A DNA stretch of 21,352 nucleotides from positions 1 through 21,352 of the forward strand of contig CAYXFB010000046.1 of NCBI GenBank assembly GCA_964464145.1, written 5' to 3'. Made by a program: the position numbers and the translations under genes. The notes below the pieces were generated by a model. That model did no database searches. It had not been told where the DNA came from and saw only the letters and a list, made by a program, of their open reading frames with translations. This DNA is from UBA5399 sp964464145 (GTDB lineage: Bacteria > Bacillota > Clostridia > Christensenellales > Christensenellaceae). Shown piece after piece: positions 1-7,717 of this stretch (within the stretch, counting starts at the first letter, position 1; each line of letters opens with the position of its first letter).

Positions 1-54
1 GCTCGCTATTCTTGCTTTAGTTTACTGCTCTACCCCAACATTTGACATAGAGCC
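1..54. mobile_element. Possible ISL3-family IS end (terminal inverted repeat), element extending off the left edge
   Basis: Read on the minus strand from position 54, the sequence begins GGCTCTATGTCAAATG and continues with a G-run. From memory this resembles the GGCTCTTxGTCAAAT ends of ISL3-family elements. The rest of the element would lie to the left, outside the window, so no transposase or second end can be seen. The segment also contains the inverted pair GCTCTA/TAGAGC at 27-32 and 48-53. Family assignment is recall only; it could be an unrelated hairpin. Confidence 0.35.
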
Positions 55-102
55 TGTTTATTGTAGAATGACCTGTACTTTACATTCCCTCTCCACCCAC
101 AC

Positions 103-137
103 AAAAAACACGGACAGCCTTTACGTAGCCGCCCGTG
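103..137 (-). terminator. Rho-independent terminator of gadB-gadC
   Basis: On the minus strand a 10-bp stem (137-128 with 118-109) is followed directly by six U (108-103). Two of the pairs are G-U wobbles only when read as minus-strand RNA; on the other strand they would be A-C mismatches. That fits transcription from gadC towards the left. It lies about 15 bases past the gadC stop. Confidence 0.85.
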
Positions 138-151
138 CTTTCGCTATCAAA

Positions 152-1642
152 TTATTTTGCCGAATCCTGCGCCACTGCCTTCGCATCGTCGTCCGGCAGC
201 TTTTTATCCTCCTCGGGTATGGGGTTCTTTTTGCGCATAAAGTGGTATATGACGAACGGAACCACTATTACCACCGCAAAGCTTATTATAAGTATGGCGA
301 GATACTGCTCCGGTGCGCCCGGCGTGGTGAGCTGTGACGGCGGTATAAAGGATATTCCCAGCGCTATAACAGATACCACCAGCCCTACGAAGGCCATTAT
401 GAGCTTGGGCGTCTTCTTCTTGGTTATCTCAAACGAACGCTTGAGGCTGCCGTGTTTTCTGACCAGCTTTATGTATGCCAGGAAGAATATAATGTAACCC
501 ACTATGTATATGACCACGGTTAGAGACATCGCCGTGAAGAAGGAAACATTGTTTCCGCCGCCGCCAAAGGTAAGCACGGCCGCCCACGCGGTAACTATCA
601 TTCCTTGCAATATCAGGAACTTGGTGGGCACGTTTTGCTTGTTCGTCTCTGCCAGCTTTTTGGGAAGCAGACCGCGTTTGCCCGCTTCCAGCATGCCCCA
701 GGAGGGGCCGGTTACCCAGGCGGAAACCTCGGCTATAACGCCGACAGATATCATTATGCCCACCAGCCCGGGCAGCCAATCCATGCCCGTTCCAAAGTGT
801 TTTACGAGGCCTTCAAACCCCTGCAAAACGCCTGTTGACAGACCCAGCTGGCTCTGCGGAACTACCGCACCTATCGCCACGCCGCCTATGGTGTTGAGCA
901 CGATGGCCATTATGACCAGTATGATTATGGCGAGCGGGTAATCGCGCTTGACATTTTTCATTTCGTTGGCGTGAGTGGCCGAGGCCTCAATGCCCGCGTA
1001 TGCCAATATGAATGACACGAACACCACCAGCGTGTTTATTTTGGTGAAATCCGGCACCATTGCCGCCGCGTCCAGCGGCATAAGGCTCTTGCCACCCGTT
1101 GTGAAGAAGCCTATGGTTAGAGCAAACAGTATTATGGCGGGAACGACAACGCCCACAACAAAGCCCACCTTGGCGATCTTCGCGGTGAGGCGTGTACCCT
1201 TGAACTGTGAGAAAGTCAGCAGCCAGAATATTATTATCACCGCCAAAAATTTTATTACAGGATTGTTGTTGAGAGCGTCCCATTTAAGCACATAGGACAG
1301 CGCGCCTATTATGAAATAGATCATTGTAACAAAGCCGACGGTTATCTGGAACCACTGGAAAAATATGTTGGCGAAGCCCCATTTTTCCCCCAACATCTTG
1401 CCCGACCATGTGAACACGCCGCCCGTGTCCCAGCCCTCCACCGTGGCCATTTCAGCAGACGACATAGCCACCGGCAAAAACCACAGTATACCGCCCAAAA
1501 CGAGGTATGTGACGAGCGCAAATCCCGATGAGGCAAAGGTGGGATATTCGTACACGGTCATTACCATCGATGCCGTTATCGCGAAAAAGCCGAACAATGT
1601 CAAATGTTTCGCTGAGCTGGCAGCAGGACTATTTGTTTTCAT
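152..1642 (-). CDS. gadC: Glutamate/GABA antiporter (GadC-like, APC superfamily)
   Basis: A 496-residue APC-superfamily membrane transporter with about 12 hydrophobic segments. By family knowledge it exchanges extracellular glutamate for intracellular GABA, consuming a proton together with the decarboxylase encoded just upstream. The assignment rests on the APC-type N-terminus (residues 10-45), repeated Gly-rich membrane helices, length close to E. coli GadC (about 511 residues), and its position 42 bases after gadB on the same strand. After the last helix (roughly 440-465) is a charged tail rich in K, E, D and P; in E. coli GadC the C-terminal tail plugs the pore at neutral pH, but this tail is somewhat shorter and its role here is inferred. 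GAAAGGATG supports the ATG at 1642. A related antiporter for another amino acid pair cannot be excluded, but the gadB context argues for glutamate/GABA. Confidence 0.88.
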   Translation of the reverse strand: MKTNSPAASSAKHLTLFGFFAITASMVMTVYEYPTFASSGFALVTYLVLGGILWFLPVAMSSAEMATVEGWDTGGVFTWSGKMLGEKWGFANIFFQWFQITVGFVTMIYFIIGALSYVLKWDALNNNPVIKFLAVIIIFWLLTFSQFKGTRLTAKIAKVGFVVGVVVPAIILFALTIGFFTTGGKSLMPLDAAAMVPDFTKINTLVVFVSFILAYAGIEASATHANEMKNVKRDYPLAIIILVIMAIVLNTIGGVAIGAVVPQSQLGLSTGVLQGFEGLVKHFGTGMDWLPGLVGIMISVGVIAEVSAWVTGPSWGMLEAGKRGLLPKKLAETNKQNVPTKFLILQGMIVTAWAAVLTFGGGGNNVSFFTAMSLTVVIYIVGYIIFFLAYIKLVRKHGSLKRSFEITKKKTPKLIMAFVGLVVSVIALGISFIPPSQLTTPGAPEQYLAILIISFAVVIVVPFVIYHFMRKKNPIPEEDKKLPDDDAKAVAQDSAK

Positions 1643-1684
1643 ATCTTAACATCCTTTCTTTTCAATATATCCTAATTTACTTGC

Positions 1685-3085
1685 TCAATGCGTGAAGCCC
1701 TGCGCGCCCGACTTGCTCTTTCCTGGAGCGTCCGCATTTGTGTTCTTCTCAAGATATTCTATGGCTCGCTTCATATCGTCTATAAGCGCGTCTGCCATGG
1801 TAGCCGAAAGATCGGCGCGCACTACGAAGCGCTGTATAAGCACATCCTTCAGGTTTTCGGGCAGCGTGTACGCGGGCACCTGCCAGCCCTTCATGGCCAG
1901 CCTGTCCGCCAGCTCGTACAGCGTCCACTTGGAGTTCTTCGGGTCCTTCAGCTTGTAGCATATAACGGGCACATTGCTGCCGTCGTTGTATATTTCGAAT
2001 ATTCCCATATCCTCTACGGCCTTGGTGATACGAATGGCGATGTCGCGTGTGTGGTTTTGCACAAGCTTGAGCCCGTCCATGCCATAGCGCAGGAATATGT
2101 AGTACTGGCCTATTATCTGGCTGCCCGAGCGCGAGAAGTTTATTGCCATGGTGGGCTGTTCACCGCCCAGATAGTTTACATAGAATATAAGCTTTTCGGG
2201 TAGGTATTCCTTGTTTTTCCACAGTACCCAGCCTATGCCCGGATATACCAGACCGTATTTGTGGCCGGAGGCGTTTATGGAATGCACATTTTTCAGCTTG
2301 AAATCCCACTCCAGTTTGGGATCGGAAAAGGGCGCGAACAGGCCGCCCGAAGCGCCGTCCACATGTATGCCAATGGGCACCTTGGCCGTTTTGTTGTGCT
2401 GCTCCACCAGCTTGTCCAGCGTTTTTATATCGTCGAACTTGCCCGTGTAGGTTATTCCCAGTATGCCCACTATGCCTATGGTATATTCATCCACATAGCT
2501 CATGACGGTATCCATGTTCATGCTCATGTGCTGCTCGTCAAGCGGCACCAGACGCATTTCCACGTCCCAATACACACAGAATTTTTCCCAGCACACCTGA
2601 TATCCTGAGGAGATGACAATGTTGGGCATCTTGGCCTTGGTGTCTATGCCCGCCTTTTCGGCCAGCTCGCGCCAGCGGAACTTCATTGCCATGCCGCCCA
2701 GCATGCAGGCCTCGGAGGAACCCACCGTAGAGGTGCCCATAGCCTTGCTCGGCTCGGCGTGCCACAGATCGGCAATTATGTTTACGCAGCGGTTCTCTAT
2801 CTCTGTCATCTTGGGGTATTCGGATTTATCTATAGCGTTAACCGAAAGCGTTTCGGCCATCAGCTCCGTAACCTCGGGCTCCATATATGTCTGGCAGAAG
2901 GTGGCAAGATTTTGCCGCGCGTTTCCCTCGTCTATCAGCTCGTCCTTTATAAGCCTGTGCGCTACCGCCGCCGGCACCGAGCCCTTATTCAGCTTGTTCA
3001 CCGGCATGAGCGTATCTTCCTCAAAAACCGCCATATTGGGCGATACAATAGGATATTCCTTCTTTCGATCGTTGAAATGTAACAT
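1685..3085 (-). CDS. gadB: Glutamate decarboxylase (PLP-dependent)
   Basis: A 466-residue group II PLP decarboxylase, the same length as E. coli GadB; it converts glutamate to GABA and CO2 in the cytoplasm and consumes a proton. The PLP-binding lysine is Lys276 in SGHKYG and the pyridine-binding aspartate is Asp243 in HVDGASGG, matching E. coli numbering. The N-terminal SVPAAVAHRLIKDEL segment and the VGSSEACMLGGMAMK cofactor-phosphate region are typical of bacterial GAD. The C-terminus ends GFTH; in E. coli a near-terminal His (His465) closes the active site at neutral pH, and the terminal His here may do the same (inference). The ATG at 3085 has GGAGG about 7 bases upstream. It is first in an operon with gadC, with a shared terminator at 103-137. 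Likely role: acid resistance and GABA secretion. Confidence 0.96.
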   Translation of the reverse strand: MLHFNDRKKEYPIVSPNMAVFEEDTLMPVNKLNKGSVPAAVAHRLIKDELIDEGNARQNLATFCQTYMEPEVTELMAETLSVNAIDKSEYPKMTEIENRCVNIIADLWHAEPSKAMGTSTVGSSEACMLGGMAMKFRWRELAEKAGIDTKAKMPNIVISSGYQVCWEKFCVYWDVEMRLVPLDEQHMSMNMDTVMSYVDEYTIGIVGILGITYTGKFDDIKTLDKLVEQHNKTAKVPIGIHVDGASGGLFAPFSDPKLEWDFKLKNVHSINASGHKYGLVYPGIGWVLWKNKEYLPEKLIFYVNYLGGEQPTMAINFSRSGSQIIGQYYIFLRYGMDGLKLVQNHTRDIAIRITKAVEDMGIFEIYNDGSNVPVICYKLKDPKNSKWTLYELADRLAMKGWQVPAYTLPENLKDVLIQRFVVRADLSATMADALIDDMKRAIEYLEKNTNADAPGKSKSGAQGFTH

Positions 3086-3111
3086 TTTAGTTCCTCCATG
3101 TTTCGTTAATA

Positions 3112-3176
3112 TTTTTTATACGATGTCAGTCGTATTTTTTCTAAAAATCGGTCGCATTTTTCCTCAAAACGGTGCA
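3112..3176 (-). promoter_or_regulatory. gadB upstream region with phased direct repeats and candidate -10
   Basis: Two 14-base copies (plus strand TCAGTCGTATTTTT at 3126-3139 and TCGGTCGCATTTTT at 3148-3161) match at 12 of 14 positions and start exactly 22 bp apart, two helical turns. A shorter CGGTGCA at 3170-3176 may be a degraded third copy. The first copy overlaps an inverted repeat, ATACGA (3118-3123) and TCGTAT (3130-3135). A TATAAA at 3120-3115 on the minus strand is a candidate -10, with no good -35. This is the arrangement expected for an activator that replaces the -35 element. The bound protein is not known. Confidence 0.45.
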
Positions 3177-3351
3177 ACAAATAGACAGACATATAACAAT
3201 ATACATCCAAAGTTATACGCTTTGTATTTTGTTGCGACACTTGCTGCTATTTATATTACCTTATTTTCAGAGGTTCTCTCCTCGAAAGCCCACACTATTG
3301 TTAACCACATACGAAGTCAATAATCAAATTTTTATCAATTTACACGAATTG

Positions 3352-3378
3352 AAAAAAGAAGCCGCATTTGGCTTCTTT
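3352..3378 (-). terminator. Rho-independent terminator of the CheW-CZB gene
   Basis: A perfect 9-bp stem (AAAGAAGCC/GGCTTCTTT, 3355-3363 and 3370-3378) with a 6-base loop. On the minus strand it continues into a six-U run (3357-3352). It lies about 50 bases past the stop of the gene ending at 3430. The rest of 3177-3351 shows nothing I can support. Confidence 0.85.
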
Positions 3379-3429
3379 GATATTCATAATCATTATCACG
3401 TGTTTCGCCTTGTATAAACCTAGTTAAAT

Positions 3430-4242
3430 TCAAGTCATGCCAACTAGCACGCTTTCGTCCACTTCAAAAATTATATCACCCATGCTCCGGCTCTCTTTAA
3501 GACCCGAAATATACGGTGAATCTATTATGACGCCTTCGCTTTTTTCCTTTGCCGTATCTTCCAGCTTTTCCACCGCCAGCACCTCGTCTACCATTATTCC
3601 CACCGGGCGCTCCTCGCCCACCACCAGCACCATTTCCCTATACTCTTCCTTGAAAAGCACCTTGGCCTCATCCAAAAGCGACACCACACGAGCCATATAA
3701 ACGTCCTTGGCCTCCATCAATATCTCTCTGAGGCATCTTTTGTTCGTACAGTTCTCACATTCACGTTTGCAGGTCTCCACTCTGTGCGCCGCCATGTGTA
3801 GCTTATCGTGCGGCTCCTTTATCTTCTTCAAATGAAACATTATATTGTAGTCGTTCGATTTATAATTATCGTACCATTTACCGAATGCGCACTTGTGCGG
3901 ATCGGTGGCCAGAGTAAATTTTTCGTCGTTTATTATGGTACGCTCAAGCTCCGCCACCCAGTTTATATGATCCTGCTTTCTCTGATCCAACATATCGGCA
4001 AATTCCACATATTCTTCCTCCATGGTTATTTTGCCCAGCATACGCCGGAAGTTTAGCAGCAAGGCCGCCTTTCCCCTGTACATGAAAACGCCCTGCACGC
4101 CAATATCCGCCCGTGGCATCTTCACATATTCGGGCAGCCGCATTATTGCCGTGATGTTTTCGCTTGTTATGGCGAACAAACTCCCCTTTATTTTGAAAAC
4201 TATATGCGGATAGCCCGCCTTCTTCGCCTCTGTGGAATCCAT
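3430..4242 (-). CDS. CheW-like coupling protein with an inserted CZB (chemoreceptor zinc-binding) domain
   Basis: 270 residues, cytoplasmic, no membrane segment. Residues about 10-70 and 201-270 resemble the two halves of a CheW domain, which couples chemoreceptors to the kinase CheA. Between them lies a CZB-type helical domain with its zinc ligands in order: His92 (HxxW), Cys118 (CxxGxWY), His145 and His149. Known CZB domains sense zinc or oxidants such as hypochlorite through the zinc-cysteine centre. Just after it is a second cysteine cluster, Cys158, Cys162, Cys165 and Cys170, not part of the usual CZB motif and possibly a second metal or redox site. GGAGGG precedes the ATG at 4242. No other chemotaxis gene lies in the window, so its partner CheA and receptors are elsewhere. 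It has its own promoter (4382-4410), leader hairpin and terminator. Domain calls are by motif, not by search. Confidence 0.82.
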   Translation of the reverse strand: MDSTEAKKAGYPHIVFKIKGSLFAITSENITAIMRLPEYVKMPRADIGVQGVFMYRGKAALLLNFRRMLGKITMEEEYVEFADMLDQRKQDHINWVAELERTIINDEKFTLATDPHKCAFGKWYDNYKSNDYNIMFHLKKIKEPHDKLHMAAHRVETCKRECENCTNKRCLREILMEAKDVYMARVVSLLDEAKVLFKEEYREMVLVVGEERPVGIMVDEVLAVEKLEDTAKEKSEGVIIDSPYISGLKESRSMGDIIFEVDESVLVGMT

Positions 4243-4275
4243 ATCAATTCCCTCCGAATATTATTTAATTAAAAC

Positions 4276-4337
4276 AAAAAAACACCCATTCAGCTAAATA
4301 AAACTTTTCAATCTGAAAATAATTTATATTCTGGGTG
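4276..4337 (-). terminator. Terminator-like hairpin in the leader of the CheW-CZB gene (possible attenuator)
   Basis: On the minus strand CACCCA (4337-4332) pairs with TGGGTG (4288-4283), followed by seven U (4282-4276). The large internal segment contains a nested TTCAG/CTGAA pair (4317-4313 with 4293-4289). It lies downstream of a consensus-like promoter (4382-4410) and only about 34 bases before the CheW-CZB start codon. It may end transcripts of the upstream GntR-type gene, act as an attenuator of the CheW-CZB gene, or both. The stem is short and the loop large, so termination efficiency is uncertain. Confidence 0.5.
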
Positions 4338-4381
4338 CCTAACAATCTAGTGAATACTAAAACAATACAAATTACTATTTT

Positions 4382-4410
4382 ATTCTATAATACCTGCTTA
4401 TAATAGTCAA
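4382..4410 (-). promoter_or_regulatory. Sigma-70-type promoter for the CheW-CZB gene
   Basis: On the minus strand TTGACT (4410-4405), a 17-base spacer and TAGAAT (4387-4382), 5/6 matches at each element. The predicted start near 4375 would give a leader of about 130 bases before the ATG at 4242. It sits just past the stop codon of the gene upstream. Confidence 0.75.
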
Positions 4411-4439
4411 GGTTAACGACCGTATTCCTGCGCAAAATA

Positions 4440-5945
4440 TCAATAATAACGCTGCGGTACACTTATGTCGATATGACCCAGCGAATTGTATTGCGGAATA
4501 TATACTTTTTCGGCATCCGTTATGCCCAGCCTCGCCAGATTTACCGATACCACGTTAAGATTGAATATCCAAATATCTCCAAAGGTATCCGCAAATTCGC
4601 GCTTATCTCCCTGCGCAGGCAGCCGCATAGCGCGTTTGCTGAGCTTATTCAGCATATCACCGTTTCCAGATTCATTCAGCAAGAAATTAAAGTAGTATCC
4701 CCAATTCAGCAATCCCCTTATGCCGTTATATATCACCTTTTGCATCCGGTATGGCAAGCCGTCTACAAAACTATCTATGAGCACCGTGGGTATATCCACG
4801 CTTTTTTCGTTTACCTCAGCGCCCTCCTTCCGCAGCCTTTCAACGTCTATATTATCGAAGGCCAGAGCGGCGGCGCACCTTCCGGTAAGCGCGAAAAACT
4901 GTACGCCGTAAAGCAGCGTCATGCAATCGTTTTTCAGTATGCTGTTTTTAAGATCTTTTGCGTGGCTCTTCACATTGCCAGTGGTCACGCGGGTGCCCAC
5001 ACCGTTCACGATCTCAACCAGGCCCAGCCCCTCCAGCGCACAGAGCGCTTCTTTTATTGTGTATGTGGAGACGGCATAGCGCTTTGCCAGCGCCGCAATG
5101 GAGGGCAGCATGTTTGCGGTCATGTCAAACACGCCCGCACCCAAATCGCCTATTATGCTTCTGGCGATCTCCGTGTGCGCATAAGCGCGGCGTTTTTGCG
5201 GCAGCCATTCAAATTCACGCTGGGGCAACGCCGCCAGCTTGGGGTATTCCTTGGCCAACACAGCGAGGTATTTTTCTAGCTCTGCCGCCGTTCTTTCCAA
5301 TATATTGTTTATACATTTATTAACGTATTCAACGTTCCCTTTTTCGTAATCATTCAAAAACTCCGTGAAAACCTTTTCAATATCGTCACAGATAAGTTCA
5401 TAAGGATTGCTGAATCCCTCAAAGCTGGTCGTGTTTATATACAGGTCAAAATCTGCATAAATTTCCACTACGAGCGGATTGTTGAAGTTCACCAATAGTC
5501 TCTTGAGCATGTTAGACACGGCACGCCAGCGTTCGTATATGGGCCTATCACTTATGCCGCGTATTATTTTTCTGCATTGCGCCAGCTCAAAGGAGCCGTT
5601 CACCGCCATGGACTGTATTATAAGATCGCAGAGCAGCGGTTTAACTGCGTGAAGACTATCCACAATGGCGTCCCGCCGGATCAGCAGCTCTTTCAAGTAT
5701 TCGTCATCCGGCCGCCTCTCCTGCCTGTACATCACCACAGCCCGCTTGCGCTCCTCTGTTTTTATGTAGCCATCTCTTTGTAGGGCGGCAAAAACATCCT
5801 TCACGGTGCGTATGCCTACCTCATAGATCGCGCACACCTGTTTGTAGGAGGGTAATTTTTCTCCGTGAAGATATTTACCTGATTTTATTTCTGAAGAAAT
5901 TGTGTTATATAAATATGAAAACAAAGTCGTCCGTTTCTTCAACAT
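4440..5945 (-). CDS. Long transcriptional regulator with two GntR-type winged-helix domains
   Basis: 501 residues from the chosen ATG. A GntR-type winged helix lies near residues 6-65 (LPSYKQVCAIYEVGIRTVKD as recognition core), and a second near 260-325 (LPSIAALAKRYAVSTYTIKE). Each is followed by a mostly helical segment of about 130-170 residues with similar features, suggesting internal duplication of a regulator unit. Ordinary GntR proteins are about 230-250 residues with one helix-turn-helix, so this is twice normal size. An upstream GTG at 5984 is in frame, but it directly abuts the TACAAT -10 box; the ATG at 5945 is therefore the better start, though its ribosome site (AGAAAGTGG) is weak. 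The effector-binding part is not a family I can name. It may control the sugar operon that ends just upstream of it or the gad genes; this is position-based inference. Confidence 0.78.
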   Translation of the reverse strand: MLKKRTTLFSYLYNTISSEIKSGKYLHGEKLPSYKQVCAIYEVGIRTVKDVFAALQRDGYIKTEERKRAVVMYRQERRPDDEYLKELLIRRDAIVDSLHAVKPLLCDLIIQSMAVNGSFELAQCRKIIRGISDRPIYERWRAVSNMLKRLLVNFNNPLVVEIYADFDLYINTTSFEGFSNPYELICDDIEKVFTEFLNDYEKGNVEYVNKCINNILERTAAELEKYLAVLAKEYPKLAALPQREFEWLPQKRRAYAHTEIARSIIGDLGAGVFDMTANMLPSIAALAKRYAVSTYTIKEALCALEGLGLVEIVNGVGTRVTTGNVKSHAKDLKNSILKNDCMTLLYGVQFFALTGRCAAALAFDNIDVERLRKEGAEVNEKSVDIPTVLIDSFVDGLPYRMQKVIYNGIRGLLNWGYYFNFLLNESGNGDMLNKLSKRAMRLPAQGDKREFADTFGDIWIFNLNVVSVNLARLGITDAEKVYIPQYNSLGHIDISVPQRYY

Positions 5946-5974
5946 GCTGCACCACTTTCTAAATACTTGAAATA

Positions 5975-6004
5975 ATTGTACCACAATATTCTTTTGTATG
6001 CATA
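5975..6004 (-). promoter_or_regulatory. Candidate promoter of the double-GntR gene with a palindrome at -35
   Basis: TACAAT (5980-5975, minus strand) is preceded by TG one base away, an extended -10. There is no good -35; that position is occupied by the palindrome TATGCATA (5997-6004), which could be an operator, for example for autoregulation. The predicted start lies about 20-25 bases before the ATG at 5945. Confidence 0.45.
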
Positions 6005-6292
6005 ATATGGTTTAACTGTCGGTTCATAATACATATTCTTTTTTATTACACAAGCTAATGTATATGGATAAAAATTTTAAATTTTTTCTTTCACACATTT
6101 ATGGACAAGCATTAGTTGAGTCGTTTCCATTATATTCACTATTGCTCTTTTATAAACAAAATTCGATAAAAATATCACCAGTCGATATATTTTTTTCTTT
6201 AAGTCTAACAGCTATAAAAACCGTCACGCCATTTGAGGTATTTGCATAATTATGCATGTTTTTTCAATATGCACCACACTGCATAGAGGCGC
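6005..6292. other. AT-rich non-coding spacer
   Basis: Between the double-GntR promoter and the sugar-operon terminator. A plus-strand frame from 6058 to 6249 is open, but it has no ribosome binding site and reads as low-complexity Phe/Ser/Leu sequence, so I do not call it a gene. No repeat or RNA is visible. Confidence 0.5.
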
Positions 6293-6336
6293 AAAAAAGG
6301 GAGCGCTTCTGCCGCCTTTGGCAGAAACGCTCCCTT
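6293..6336 (-). terminator. Strong Rho-independent terminator of the seven-gene sugar operon
   Basis: A 17-position stem (6297-6313 with 6320-6336, one internal mismatch) with a 6-base loop, running into a U-run on the minus strand (6298-6293). It lies about 60 bases after the stop of the Gfo/Idh/MocA gene and is the only clear intrinsic terminator between 6.3 and 15.9 kb. Confidence 0.92.
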
Positions 6337-6396
6337 ATTATTTAACTATTTTATGGCAATGCCTATTGTTCGAATTACGCTGCGTTGCCTTGGCTT

Positions 6397-7665
6397 TTAT
6401 TTGCCTATCTTCGCCCGCAGCTCCGCCTTGTATTCGGCGATGTCTATCTCCCTGCCCTCGCGGCGCGACACCTCGGAGGCAAAGCACATCACGTGGCTTG
6501 AAACCGCGCCCATTGCGGCGGTGCGGCCGCCCATCCTGCCCTCACGCACCAGCTTTATGAAGTCCGTCATTATGAAATAGTCCCCGCCCGAATGGCGATC
6601 CAGCACGGTGGAAACCTTTATGGTCTCGTGGCGGCCTGTGGCGAAATCCTTCACGGTGAACTCGTTCTTCTCCAGGTTGCCCTCTATCTCGCCCCTCGTT
6701 CCCGAAAGCTTTATAGTGCGGTAGCACTCTTCCGAATAGGCGGTCATGGAGAAGGCCACGGTCACCCCGTTCTCGTACTGCATATTTATGACCTGTGTGT
6801 CCACAACGTCGTTGTCGCAATGGTACACGCAGCGTCCGAACGGCCCGGCCTCCAGCGCGGCCATCTTGCCCGCCGGGCTGGTGTCTATGGATATCATATC
6901 CACATTGAAGCCGGAACGCGGCACCGAATACATCTTGGGCGCGTAAAAATAGCAGCTGTCCGAAATGGGGCAGCCGTCCGTACAGCGCGCGGGCACACCC
7001 TCGGGCGCGTTTTGCGCGCAGAAGTATGTGGGCGTGGAGAAGCTTTGTAGCCGCACGCATTCAGAGCCCGTGAGCCAGTTGAGTATATCCATATCGTGAC
7101 AGCATTTGGAGAGTATCATGGGCCCGGCGTTGGCCTCCTTGGAGAACATGCCGCGCACATAGCTGTGTGAAAAGTGCGCTATGCCCGTGTTTTCGCAATG
7201 CACGATTGTTTTCAATTGGCCGATGGCTCCCTCGTCCAGCACGCGCTTTAGCTCGGCGAAGAAGGGCGTATAGCGCAGCACGTAGCAGAGCATGAACACC
7301 TTGTCATAGTTCGCCGCCATGTCGCCTATTTCCACGCTGGTCACCGGCTCCTGCGTTATGGGCTTTTCCAGCAGTATGTGGTAGCCCTGCTCCATAGCCT
7401 TCTTGGTGGGCTCGTAGTGATAGTTTTCGTTCGTGCATATCAGTATGGCGTCCGCCAGCTTGCCCTTGGCGAAAAGCTCGTCCCAGCTTTCAAAGGCCAT
7501 ATCCTCCGCTATGCCGTGCTCGGCCTGAAAATGCCTGCGCTTCTCCTCGTTTTTTTCGGCCACGGCCACAAACTGTATGGTGCCCGGGTTATTTTTCGCG
7601 TAGGCGGCGTAGGCATTCGCCCCGCGATCGCCCGCGCCTATCAATACCGCAGTTACTTTTTTCAT
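6397..7665 (-). CDS. Gfo/Idh/MocA-family NAD(P)-dependent sugar oxidoreductase
   Basis: 422 residues. The N-terminal Rossmann motif is GAGDRG (residues 10-15); the conserved EKP with the catalytic/cofactor lysine is Glu100-Lys101-Pro102; the second-domain HDMD motif (His190, Asp191, Asp193) lies where family members place active-site residues. Such enzymes oxidise or reduce a sugar hydroxyl with NAD(P), for example inositol, glucose-fructose or 3-keto-glycoside chemistry. A cysteine group at Cys216, Cys228, Cys232 and Cys238 is an addition to the basic fold and may bind a metal. It is the last gene of the operon, 52 bases after the permease, with the terminator just behind. CGAGG precedes the ATG at 7665. 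The substrate cannot be read from the sequence; the operon suggests a modified or amino sugar. Confidence 0.9.
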   Translation of the reverse strand: MKKVTAVLIGAGDRGANAYAAYAKNNPGTIQFVAVAEKNEEKRRHFQAEHGIAEDMAFESWDELFAKGKLADAILICTNENYHYEPTKKAMEQGYHILLEKPITQEPVTSVEIGDMAANYDKVFMLCYVLRYTPFFAELKRVLDEGAIGQLKTIVHCENTGIAHFSHSYVRGMFSKEANAGPMILSKCCHDMDILNWLTGSECVRLQSFSTPTYFCAQNAPEGVPARCTDGCPISDSCYFYAPKMYSVPRSGFNVDMISIDTSPAGKMAALEAGPFGRCVYHCDNDVVDTQVINMQYENGVTVAFSMTAYSEECYRTIKLSGTRGEIEGNLEKNEFTVKDFATGRHETIKVSTVLDRHSGGDYFIMTDFIKLVREGRMGGRTAAMGAVSSHVMCFASEVSRREGREIDIAEYKAELRAKIGK

Positions 7666-7717
7666 GATCTGTACCTCGTTCTCTTATAATATTTTCATAA
7701 CGCAAAAGCGTATATTT

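Noticed and set aside
4473..5279. Long plus-strand open frame opposite the double-GntR gene.
   Set aside because: It is antisense to a well-supported gene, lacks a ribosome site, and its composition is the shadow of the minus-strand codons.
6058..6249. 63-residue plus-strand frame in the 6 kb spacer.
   Set aside because: AT-rich, no ribosome site, no domain.
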